Source: Oscillospiraceae bacterium
GTDB lineage: Bacteria; Bacillota; Clostridia; Saccharofermentanales; Saccharofermentanaceae
Assembly (NCBI GenBank): GCA_902767145.1
Contig: CACXGG010000088.1
Span: 1-5,980 of the forward strand
Direction: 5' to 3'
DNA length: 5,980 bases
The position numbers were made by a program, and so were the translations under genes. The notes beneath the pieces were generated by a model, which searched no databases, was not told the origin of the DNA, and saw only the letters and a list, made by a program, of their open reading frames with translations. Numbering within the stretch: the first letter of the stretch is position 1; each line of letters opens with the position of its first letter. Of the stretch, positions 1-5,328 are shown one piece after another.

Positions 1-11
1 AATACTTTTCG

Positions 12-55
12 AAAAAAGAAAGAGGCGGCCCGCTGTGGACCGCCTCTTCTTTTTT
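12..55 (-). terminator. Bidirectional rho-independent terminator after the small membrane protein gene
   Basis: A perfect 9-bp GC-rich stem (20-28 pairs with 40-48, AAGAGGCGG with CCGCCTCTT) closes an 11-nt loop. An A-tract at 12-17 and a T-tract at 51-55 flank it, so each strand has a U-run after the hairpin. On the minus strand it lies about 20 nt after the TGA of the small membrane protein gene and would end that transcript. It could equally stop a plus-strand transcript arriving from the left, outside the window. Confidence 0.85.
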
Positions 56-70
56 ATGTTTTCTTTATTA

Positions 71-271
71 TCATTCCTTATCCTTCTTATCCTTCGTCAG
101 GCTGTGCTGATAGGCAAGATTTATCATGGCTGCAAGGAATATACACGGGAAGCTTATGGTCATGTAGGGGACCATCTCTCCTGTTATCATGGATACTATG
201 ATAAGTACGAGAGCTACTACTCCAAGTGTTCCGTTAACTGCTACATAAGCGATCTTCTTTCTGTCTTTCAT
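71..271 (-). CDS. Small two-helix membrane protein of unknown function
   Basis: I do not recognise the family. The protein has 66 residues from the start chosen here. A short basic N-terminus (KDRKK) precedes two hydrophobic stretches, roughly residues 6-27 (AYVAV...VSMI) and 34-53 (YMTIS...INLAY), joined by a short TGEMVP turn. It ends in a highly charged tail (TKDKKDKE). This predicts a helical hairpin in the cytoplasmic membrane with both ends inside. The start was chosen by the ribosome site: AGGAGG at 280-285 lies 8 nt before the ATG at 271 but only 2 nt before the in-frame ATG at 277, which would give 68 residues (MKMKDRKK). The gene lies downstream of the response regulator gene, beyond a probable terminator, and has its own terminator, so it may be a separate monocistronic unit. 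A role as accessory or target of the upstream two-component system is only a guess from position. Existence as a gene is well supported by the ribosome site and terminator. Confidence 0.75.
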   Translation of the reverse strand: MKDRKKIAYVAVNGTLGVVALVLIIVSMITGEMVPYMTISFPCIFLAAMINLAYQHSLTKDKKDKE

Positions 272-279
272 TTTCATTT

Positions 280-285
280 CCTCCT
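280..285 (-). promoter_or_regulatory. Shine-Dalgarno that decides the start of the small membrane protein
   Basis: The minus strand reads AGGAGG here. The spacing is 8 nt to the ATG at 271 and only 2 nt to the ATG at 277. The inner ATG is therefore the better initiation site. Confidence 0.7.
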
Positions 286-303
286 GTGAAAGTGGTTTTG
301 TTT

Positions 304-315
304 GATGAGCTCATC
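304..315 (-). promoter_or_regulatory. Perfect 12-bp palindrome upstream of the small membrane protein (possible operator)
   Basis: GATGAGCTCATC is perfectly self-complementary without a spacer. It lies about 20 nt upstream of the small gene's ribosome site. A weak -10-like TAAGAT on the minus strand partly overlaps it (about 312-317), and no convincing -35 was found. The placement suits an operator for a dimeric regulator, but no second perfect copy was seen in the leader of the ABC operon. Its function is unproven. Confidence 0.3.
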
Positions 316-340
316 TTAGCTTTCCCCGGGAGGAGATAAA

Positions 341-396
341 AGGACACAAAACGGGCAAACGCCCTGTTTCCGGGATGGGACACGGATTGTCCCGTC
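341..396 (-). terminator. Tandem hairpins after the response regulator gene, probable operon terminator
   Basis: Two stem-loops follow the regulator's stop codon. The first, 374-396, has a core stem of 377-382 (GGGACA) with 388-393 (TGTCCC) and a 5-nt loop. The second, about 349-369, pairs GGGC with GCCC around a GTTT loop and extends by AAAC/GTTT past a one-base bulge. On the minus strand the second is followed by a U-rich stretch (GTTTTGTGTCCTTTTAT), consistent with termination of the five-gene operon. The individual stems are modest, so read-through into the small membrane protein gene is possible. Confidence 0.55.
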
Positions 397-399
397 TTT

Positions 400-1026
400 T
401 TACTTAAGGAGCATGGCGAGTTTTACCCTGTCGTGGATCCCTGTCTTGTCGTAGATATTGGAGATATAGTTCTTTACAGTACCCTCTGATATATAGAGCT
501 TATTTGCGATCTGCCTGTTGTTCAGGCCCTCGGATATGAGATAAGCGATCTCCTTTTCACGGTCTGAGAGCTCACATGTTATGCTGTTACCGCTCTCCTC
601 CCCACTGTTTTTTCCGCTGAGGAGCATGGTGAGCCTTTTTACCACCTTGGGGTCCAGGACGCTGGATCCGTTAAGGATCTGTTCGATGGCTCCGAATATG
701 GATTCCTTGCCGCTGTCCTTGAGAAGATAGCCGTCTGCACCCCGGCTTATGGCGTCAGTTATGTTCTTGTCGTCGTAAAACGTTGTCAATACAAGGATCT
801 TTATCCCGGGGTACTCATCCCTGATCCTTCCGATGAGCTCGATGCCCCCCATTCCCTGCATATTCAGGTCCACCAGGGCCAGGTCACAGGTCTTTTCCTT
901 CAGGATCTCCAGGGCCTCGTTTCCGTCGTGGGCCTTACCCGTGATCTCCATATCCTTCATGGAAAGGATGATCTCCAGGCTGTCCAGCAGCATGTCTTCG
1001 TCGTCAACAAGAAGTATCCTGTACAT
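400..1026 (-). CDS. NarL/FixJ-type response regulator (receiver plus LuxR helix-turn-helix)
   Basis: This is a cytoplasmic DNA-binding regulator of 208 residues, the normal length of the NarL/FixJ class. The receiver domain spans about residues 1-118. Its key residues are all present: acidic pocket D8-D9, phosphoacceptor D53 (LALVDLNMQGMGG), switch Thr at T81 or T82 (VLTTF), and the conserved Lys K103 (GYLLKD). A linker of about 30 residues leads to a LuxR-type helix-turn-helix at about 152-208, with the hallmark LSDREKEI...GLNNRQIANKLYISEGTVKNYISNIYDK. The ATG is preceded by AGGAGG with a 4-nt spacer, and that site overlaps the stop codon of the kinase gene, so the two are probably translationally coupled. 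The partner is the kinase encoded immediately upstream. Its targets are unknown; the ABC operon and the small membrane protein gene are natural candidates. All phosphorylation and DNA-binding features look intact. Confidence 0.95.
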   Translation of the reverse strand: MYRILLVDDEDMLLDSLEIILSMKDMEITGKAHDGNEALEILKEKTCDLALVDLNMQGMGGIELIGRIRDEYPGIKILVLTTFYDDKNITDAISRGADGYLLKDSGKESIFGAIEQILNGSSVLDPKVVKRLTMLLSGKNSGEESGNSITCELSDREKEIAYLISEGLNNRQIANKLYISEGTVKNYISNIYDKTGIHDRVKLAMLLK

Positions 1027-1030
1027 ATAT

Positions 1031-1038
1031 CCTCCTTA
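1031..1038 (-). promoter_or_regulatory. Kinase stop codon fused with the response regulator's Shine-Dalgarno
   Basis: The minus strand reads TAAGGAGG at this junction. The kinase TAA (1036-1038) and the regulator's AGGAGG (1031-1036) share one base, and the regulator's ATG follows four bases later. Ribosomes finishing the kinase would sit on the next initiation site, favouring coupled production of the pair. Confidence 0.7.
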
Positions 1039-2202
1039 GATGGGCAGCTCCACCCTGGCCTCAAAGCCCTGTTCACCCTGACCGAACCCGGCCTTTCCTC
1101 CGCATCTCTCCGCATAGGAAATGATCTTCTTAAGTCCGAATCCGGAAGCGATGAGCTGCTCCCTGTTATCTTCACTGAACCCGCTCTCCCCGTTATCCTT
1201 AACGGAAAGCTCGATATGGCCCGAATCACCCTTCAGCATCACATAGAACTCAGTGGCGTTTCCGTGCTTCACTCCGTTGGTCAGGAGCTCCTGAAGGACA
1301 CCTGTGAGGAACTCCGCATGCTCCCCGGGGATCTTCATCTCATCCGAATAGATATCGTAGATCTTTATGACCTTCCTGGTGGTATCCATGGTGAAGTTCT
1401 CGATGATGTTGTCCATATAGCATATCATATCCTTTATGTCCGTATCCTTTGAATCCTCATCCAGGGCCCTTACTGCAGATCTTATGGAATCAAGGCTTCC
1501 CCTTATCCTCTTCCCTGCATCGTTCATCTTATCCCTGGCGGCGTCAGGATCCTTTTCGTAGAGCATATCGGCAGCGTCCAGGGTCATGATGGCTGCGGTG
1601 ATGGAATGGCCCACGCTGTTATGGATATTCCTGCTTATATTTTCACGCTCCATGAGCCTGGCATTCTTCTCGGCGAAGTAGTTCTGTCTCACCAGCTCCT
1701 GGCTCTTCTTTTTCTCGTGAAGTTCGCTAAGGCCGGCAGTTATGATCCGCTTTCTGTCCTTCTCGTTCTTCTCCCTTACCATGGTGGTGATCCTCCTGAT
1801 ACCGATGATAAGGAGTACGGCAGAGGCCTCCATCAGGAGCTCCAGGATAAGAAAGGCGATCTGTCTTCCCAGATCTTCAGGCACCGCGAAAATGGATACT
1901 GCACGAAAGACAACAAAGCCTCCAAGGGCAGCAGATATCCTTATCCTGTCGGAGATACCGTTTATACATGCAAAGACAACAAAGCCCCACCATCCGCCGG
2001 AGACCACGGCGAAAACAAGCGCCACGGCAAGCTGCAGTATGATGAGGTACCTGTGTCTTTCTTCTTCCAGAAGGAAACCCGCGGTGGACACCATGAGCAT
2101 AAGACCACCCAGCAGTACTGCCGGGAAAGGAGCTCCCGACAGTATTGCCGAAACTGTGGTCAGTATTATGATCAGTATGTCTGTAAGTATAGCGGTTACC
2201 AA
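1036..2202 (-). CDS. Membrane sensor histidine kinase, HisKA_3 (NarX/DesK/LiaS) class
   Basis: This 388-residue protein is the predicted sensor kinase partner of the adjacent LuxR-type regulator. The N-terminal part (about residues 2-136) is hydrophobic and reads as about six membrane helices (near 4-22, 27-45, 52-69, 70-84, 92-108, 114-136) with very short loops, so there is no extracellular ligand domain. A charged, probably coiled-coil stretch (about 140-185) leads to the HisKA_3 dimerisation helix, ERENISRNIHNSVGHS, with phosphoacceptor H194. The residue after the His is Asn195, where this class normally has Asp or Glu. The ATPase domain follows with N-box N309 (LLTNGVKHG), D-box D336/G338 (VKDNGES) and G-box at 354-357 (GFGL). 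Translation starts at TTG: a TAA codon directly precedes it in frame, the next Met is residue 35, and a GGAGGG ribosome site stands 4 nt upstream. The gene begins 16 nt after the second permease gene, so the transporter is probably its sensory partner or output. Confidence 0.93.
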   Translation of the reverse strand: MVTAILTDILIIILTTVSAILSGAPFPAVLLGGLMLMVSTAGFLLEEERHRYLIILQLAVALVFAVVSGGWWGFVVFACINGISDRIRISAALGGFVVFRAVSIFAVPEDLGRQIAFLILELLMEASAVLLIIGIRRITTMVREKNEKDRKRIITAGLSELHEKKKSQELVRQNYFAEKNARLMERENISRNIHNSVGHSITAAIMTLDAADMLYEKDPDAARDKMNDAGKRIRGSLDSIRSAVRALDEDSKDTDIKDMICYMDNIIENFTMDTTRKVIKIYDIYSDEMKIPGEHAEFLTGVLQELLTNGVKHGNATEFYVMLKGDSGHIELSVKDNGESGFSEDNREQLIASGFGLKKIISYAERCGGKAGFGQGEQGFEARVELPI

Positions 2203-2212
2203 TTATCCCTCC
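2200..2212 (-). promoter_or_regulatory. Ribosome site and TTG start codon of the histidine kinase
   Basis: The minus strand reads GGAGGGATAATTG. The in-frame triplet just before TTG is TAA, so no upstream start can exist, and the GGAGGG site supports initiation at TTG. A start at the first ATG (Met35) would remove the first membrane helix. TTG is less efficient than ATG, so the kinase may be made at a lower level than the transporter genes before it. Confidence 0.75.
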
Positions 2213-2218
2213 GTTATA

Positions 2219-3313
2219 TCAGAATTCTGTTACGTCGGTCTTAGCCATCCTCCTGCCCTGTAAGATCATGGAAGGTACCACCACCAGGATGTTGGAAAGT
2301 ACCGCTCCGGCAATGCCGATCTTTGACACATAAGGCAGGTACTGGCCCGAGGGCATATATACCAGCTGGTCCAGCATGAAGGTGGCCAGTAACATGACCG
2401 CCACGCCCAGAAGGATCGCTATGATATCCATGACTATTATCTCACAAAAAACCTTACCGATTACATTTCTTCTGGTCCATCCGATGGCTCTGTATACTCC
2501 GAATTCATAGAGCCTCTTCAGGTAATGTCCCGTAAGGACGGAATTCACCGTTACAGAGAGCATTATGGAGACAAGAAATGCAGATGCCAGGAAGATCAGG
2601 TTAAAGGGGGCAAACTGCTCGGTCACCGCCTTCCGGAGGCTCTGGGACATCATGACGTTTCTGTCTCCTATGATGTCTTCGATCCTGGATCTCAGTGCAT
2701 CTCCTTCAAGATCGTCGCTCATGACATAAGCTCTCAGGGAATTATCCGGATTACTCTCCACATAAAAGAGGATAAAGCTGTCATCGTCGATCATGGCGTC
2801 GAAGGTATATTTCCCTGTTATATTGCTGTCCACGGAGGAATCCAGGGTATCCCCCAGCTTAAGTCCCCTGTTGGCAGCCAGGGCCTTGCTCATTACAACG
2901 CTCCGCTGTCCCACATTTGTAAGGTCACACTCAACCCCCATCCTGTCGAAGAGTTTCTGAAGGTCATCCCTGTTATCCACCACATAGGATACGGATCCCA
3001 TCTCGTAGCCCATGGTGCACTTCCAGTCAAGGCCCGGGTATCCAAGAGATGATCTTCGAAGGACTATAAGGTCACTGTCCTCCGTAAGATCCTTCATGAC
3101 TGCTTCAAAATCCCGAAACTCCTCGTCGGAGGAAACGGCGCCCACCATTGGAGCCCTGTCATCGTATAGGAAAGCTCTTTCCCAGTACCAGGTCATGCTC
3201 TCGATAAAATTTCCGGCGACTGCCTGGACTACCGTAAGGAAGAACATGAAGATTATGAGAATGGACCTTCCCTTGTTTTCCTTTATATATTTAAATGCTG
3301 ATCGAGGTCTCAT
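2219..3313 (-). CDS. FtsX/MacB-like ABC transporter permease, second subunit
   Basis: This 364-residue membrane subunit has the four-helix MacB/LolC/FtsX fold. A basic N-terminus (MRPRSAFKYIKENKGRS) precedes helix 1 (about 17-35). A large extracytoplasmic domain follows (about 36-235), then three C-terminal helices (about 237-260, 291-316, 331-353). The cytoplasmic loop after helix 2 carries the typical FtsX motif, RLYEFGVYRAIGWTRRNVIG (about 267-286), expected to contact the ATPase. The external domain holds exactly two cysteines, C99 and C129, which could form a disulfide. The ATG has a GGGAG ribosome site 7 nt upstream and lies 13 nt after the ATPase gene. Its N-terminus resembles that of the first permease (MRSRLSALRYIANNKRS), pointing to paralogues that assemble as a heterodimer. 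It is not a BceB-type permease, which has ten helices. The substrate cannot be read from the sequence. Confidence 0.9.
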   Translation of the reverse strand: MRPRSAFKYIKENKGRSILIIFMFFLTVVQAVAGNFIESMTWYWERAFLYDDRAPMVGAVSSDEEFRDFEAVMKDLTEDSDLIVLRRSSLGYPGLDWKCTMGYEMGSVSYVVDNRDDLQKLFDRMGVECDLTNVGQRSVVMSKALAANRGLKLGDTLDSSVDSNITGKYTFDAMIDDDSFILFYVESNPDNSLRAYVMSDDLEGDALRSRIEDIIGDRNVMMSQSLRKAVTEQFAPFNLIFLASAFLVSIMLSVTVNSVLTGHYLKRLYEFGVYRAIGWTRRNVIGKVFCEIIVMDIIAILLGVAVMLLATFMLDQLVYMPSGQYLPYVSKIGIAGAVLSNILVVVPSMILQGRRMAKTDVTEF

Positions 3314-3326
3314 ATTATCTCTCCCG

Positions 3327-3995
3327 TTACCTGGTGGTCACGTTACTGAGGTTTCCATCCCACAGTTCCACCATCATATCAACGTCTCCAAGGATGCTCC
3401 TGTCGTGGGTGACTACCACCACCAGCCTTTCCTTTGAGTACTCCTTCAGGATCCTCATTACGTTAAATGCATTCTCATGGTCAAGTGATGCGGTGGGCTC
3501 GTCCGCAAAGAGTACCCTGGGGTCATTTATCATAGCTCTTGCAATAGCAACCCTCTGGCACTGGCCGCCTGACAGTTTTGCCGGCTTCTTCCTGAACTCG
3601 CGCTCCTTGAGGCCAAGATCCTTCAGATACTTTTCCGTCTTCTTTCCCACATCGTCATCAGATCCTGTCCCGGCCACCATAACATTTTCGCAGGCACTCA
3701 GGTAAGGCACCAGATAATGCTTCTGGAAGACAAATCCGAACTCCTTTCTCCTGAGCTTCTCCTGCTCCGAGGAGGAGATGGATGTTATATCCTTTCCGTT
3801 ATATTCCACTATTCCCTCTGTGGGCTTTTTAAGGGTGGAAAGGCAGTACATGAGAGTGCTCTTTCCGGAGCCGGAGGGACCGATTATACCCACAAGGCCC
3901 GTGTCCGGAAGATCCAGGTCAAAGCCTCCGAGAGCATAGAGCTTCTCGTCTGTATCCATATCGTAGATCATGCTGATGTTTCTAATCTTATACAT
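3327..3995 (-). CDS. ABC transporter ATP-binding protein, MacB/LolD-like
   Basis: This 222-residue cytoplasmic ATPase would power the transporter made with the two flanking permeases. All catalytic motifs are present: Walker A GPSGSGKST (39-47), Q-loop Q91 (FVFQKHYLVPYLS), signature LSGGQ (141-145), Walker B VLFADEP with catalytic E166, D-loop SLD (170-172) and switch H197 (VVTHD). The single odd position is C146 after the signature, where Gln is usual (LSGGQCQRVAIARA). The length and FVFQ...ENV region fit the MacB/LolD/FtsE group, which energises conformational change in FtsX-like permeases rather than classic import. No fused membrane domain is present. The start is ATG with GAGG 7 nt upstream. 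The gene sits between the two permease genes with gaps of 16 and 13 nt. As a homodimer it would serve one copy of each permease. Confidence 0.95.
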   Translation of the reverse strand: MYKIRNISMIYDMDTDEKLYALGGFDLDLPDTGLVGIIGPSGSGKSTLMYCLSTLKKPTEGIVEYNGKDITSISSSEQEKLRRKEFGFVFQKHYLVPYLSACENVMVAGTGSDDDVGKKTEKYLKDLGLKEREFRKKPAKLSGGQCQRVAIARAMINDPRVLFADEPTASLDHENAFNVMRILKEYSKERLVVVVTHDRSILGDVDMMVELWDGNLSNVTTR

Positions 3996-4011
3996 ATCAT
4001 TACCTCTTTTA

Positions 4012-5172
4012 TTAATCTTCCAATGCGTCTATTGTCTTTATCTTCATGCTCGTTACCAGCATAGGGATCTGAAGAAGTCCCGCTATCATGGCAAAAGCTG
4101 CGCCGATCCTGAAGAACTGCTTAAGGGAGATCAGGTTGGCATAAAGTCCCATGGGCTCGATCATCGCCTTAACGATAATGGCGCTTAAGCCCAGGGAGAG
4201 TACGACTCCCGCTGCGGCTCCGATGCCGAATATAAGTCCCATCTCCCTCATCATCATCCTGTAGATCTCACCTTTGGAATAACCGATGGAGGCATAGAGG
4301 CAATACTCATTTACGCGGTTTCTCATCATGGAGACATATGCCACCAGGATGGAGATGGACAGGAAGATCATGGCCACGCTTATCACCGCAAGGGAAGCTC
4401 CCTCGATGACGCTCTCCACGTCATTTCTATACATCTCGGCATAGGTCTGAGCATCCCAGATATCGTCATTGACTCCGGTGGTGATGCCATACTCCCCCAG
4501 GAGCTTTGAAAGGTCTGTATTGTTCTCATCGTTCAGGACTACGAAATACCATCCGGAATTTGTATATCCGTTGGGCATTCCCACACAGAGGGGAAGGTCA
4601 CTGTCGATGACACCAACCACCTTAAAGGCCTCTCCGTACCACTGGTCAAGGAACCAGTCCCCGACCCCGATCTTCATATTCTGGAGGACCTTCCGGCTGG
4701 CCAATAGTTCTCCGTCGCCGGAAGGCATCCTCCCTTCTATCACCTTAACTCCCATGTGATCCAGATACTCAGGGATCTGATCTTCCTCCAGAAGGGGTAT
4801 CTCGAAGTTCAGGTTTCCTGCCACGGCGTTATAATTGCCGCTGAGAACCTGTGTATACCAAACCTTATCTATCCCTTCGTGGCTCTCCAGATCCGCTGCT
4901 ATCTCAGCTCTTCTGATATCTATCGCCTCGCTCAGCTCCTCATCCGTTTCATATGCCGAAAAGTCTATCCCCATGGAACTTCCGCAAAGATCCACATAGC
5001 TCACTTTCCTGGGCACCTCGAACATCAGGGGCTTGAAGCTTTCCGATGTGGATGACAGGAGCACATATATGACATACATGGTCATAAGTGTAAGTGCCAG
5101 GGCCAGGATCATGACCCCTGCCGATCTCTTGTTATTGGCTATATATCTTAATGCCGATAATCTTGATCTCAT
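4012..5172 (-). CDS. FtsX/MacB-like ABC transporter permease, first subunit of the operon
   Basis: This 386-residue permease opens the operon. It has a basic N-terminus (MRSRLSALRYIANNKRS), helix 1 (about 19-39), an extracytoplasmic MacB-type core domain (about 40-258) and three C-terminal helices (about 260-282, 312-335, 355-375). The FtsX motif RNRVNEYCLYASIGYSKGEI (284-303) lies in the loop after helix 2. The external domain has exactly two cysteines, C63 and C196. The frame stays open to a GTG at 5214 (400 residues) with another ATG at 5196. I chose the ATG at 5172 because its N-terminus aligns with the paralogous permease, an AAGGGA-like site lies about 7 nt upstream, and the extra 14 residues (PEDPGMAPGKGKE) are neither membrane-like nor conserved in the partner, and overlap an inverted repeat. 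The partners are the ATPase and second permease. The substrate is unknown. Confidence 0.9.
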   Translation of the reverse strand: MRSRLSALRYIANNKRSAGVMILALALTLMTMYVIYVLLSSTSESFKPLMFEVPRKVSYVDLCGSSMGIDFSAYETDEELSEAIDIRRAEIAADLESHEGIDKVWYTQVLSGNYNAVAGNLNFEIPLLEEDQIPEYLDHMGVKVIEGRMPSGDGELLASRKVLQNMKIGVGDWFLDQWYGEAFKVVGVIDSDLPLCVGMPNGYTNSGWYFVVLNDENNTDLSKLLGEYGITTGVNDDIWDAQTYAEMYRNDVESVIEGASLAVISVAMIFLSISILVAYVSMMRNRVNEYCLYASIGYSKGEIYRMMMREMGLIFGIGAAAGVVLSLGLSAIIVKAMIEPMGLYANLISLKQFFRIGAAFAMIAGLLQIPMLVTSMKIKTIDALED

Positions 5173-5187
5173 CTCTTTTCCCTTTCC

Positions 5188-5216
5188 CGGTGCCATACCC
5201 GGGTCTTCCGGCACCG
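5188..5216 (-). promoter_or_regulatory. Inverted repeat in the leader of the ABC operon
   Basis: Perfect 7-bp arms (CGGTGCC at 5188-5194 and GGCACCG at 5210-5216) flank a 15-nt gap. The gap itself contains the 8-bp palindrome ACCCGGGT (5197-5204). With the first permease starting at 5172, this lies in the 5' untranslated leader 16 nt before the ATG. It could be an operator or an RNA hairpin near the ribosome site. No U-run follows it, so it is not a terminator. Confidence 0.4.
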
Positions 5217-5227
5217 ATCACACCCAT

Positions 5228-5256
5228 ATACTACAATTGAGGCCCGGAAAGAAACA
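5228..5256 (-). promoter_or_regulatory. Weak candidate promoter of the five-gene operon
   Basis: On the minus strand a TAGTAT hexamer (5228-5233) matches four of six -10 positions, and TGTTTC (5251-5256) stands 17 nt upstream as a poor -35. Initiation would fall near 5221, giving a leader of about 50 nt with the inverted repeat inside it. The poor -35 would fit an activator-dependent promoter, but this is a guess. The -35 overlaps the U-run of the preceding terminator. Confidence 0.25.
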
Positions 5257-5293
5257 GTGACTGCGGTCATATCTTGAATACGACCACAGTCAC
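5246..5293 (-). terminator. Rho-independent terminator after the GH31 gene
   Basis: A 12-bp stem (5257-5268 with 5282-5293) closes a 13-nt loop. In the minus-strand RNA the single imperfect position is a permitted U-G pair, while in the plus-strand RNA it would be an A-C mismatch. A U-rich tail (TGTTTCTTTCC) follows on the minus strand. It therefore works best for transcripts leaving the GH31 gene, and separates that gene from the ABC operon. Confidence 0.8.
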
Positions 5294-5328
5294 ATAAAAA
5301 ACTTGGATCAGCGGCATCTATATAAGGA

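Noticed and set aside
35..289. Plus-strand open frame of 84 codons opposite the small membrane protein
   Set aside because: It begins inside the terminator hairpin and has no Shine-Dalgarno. The minus-strand frame has a strong AGGAGG site and a coherent two-helix topology.
957..1229. Minus-strand open frame of 90 codons spanning the kinase-regulator junction
   Set aside because: It is a different frame of the kinase C-terminus and regulator N-terminus, both of which have intact motifs in their own frames.
1606..2263. Long plus-strand open frames of 212 and 173 codons opposite the kinase gene (with another, 174 codons, at 928-1452)
   Set aside because: They lie antisense to a gene with clear kinase motifs, have no recognisable domains and no good ribosome site, and their composition is that of a complementary-strand shadow.
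2219..5172. Assignment as a BceAB-type antimicrobial peptide resistance transporter
   Set aside because: BceB is a single ten-helix permease and pairs with OmpR-type regulators. Here there are two four-helix permeases and a LuxR-type regulator.
5173..5214. Upstream GTG (5214) or ATG (5196) as start of the first permease
   Set aside because: Neither has a convincing ribosome site, the extra residues do not align with the partner permease, and the GTG would lie almost at the 5' end of a transcript from the candidate promoter.
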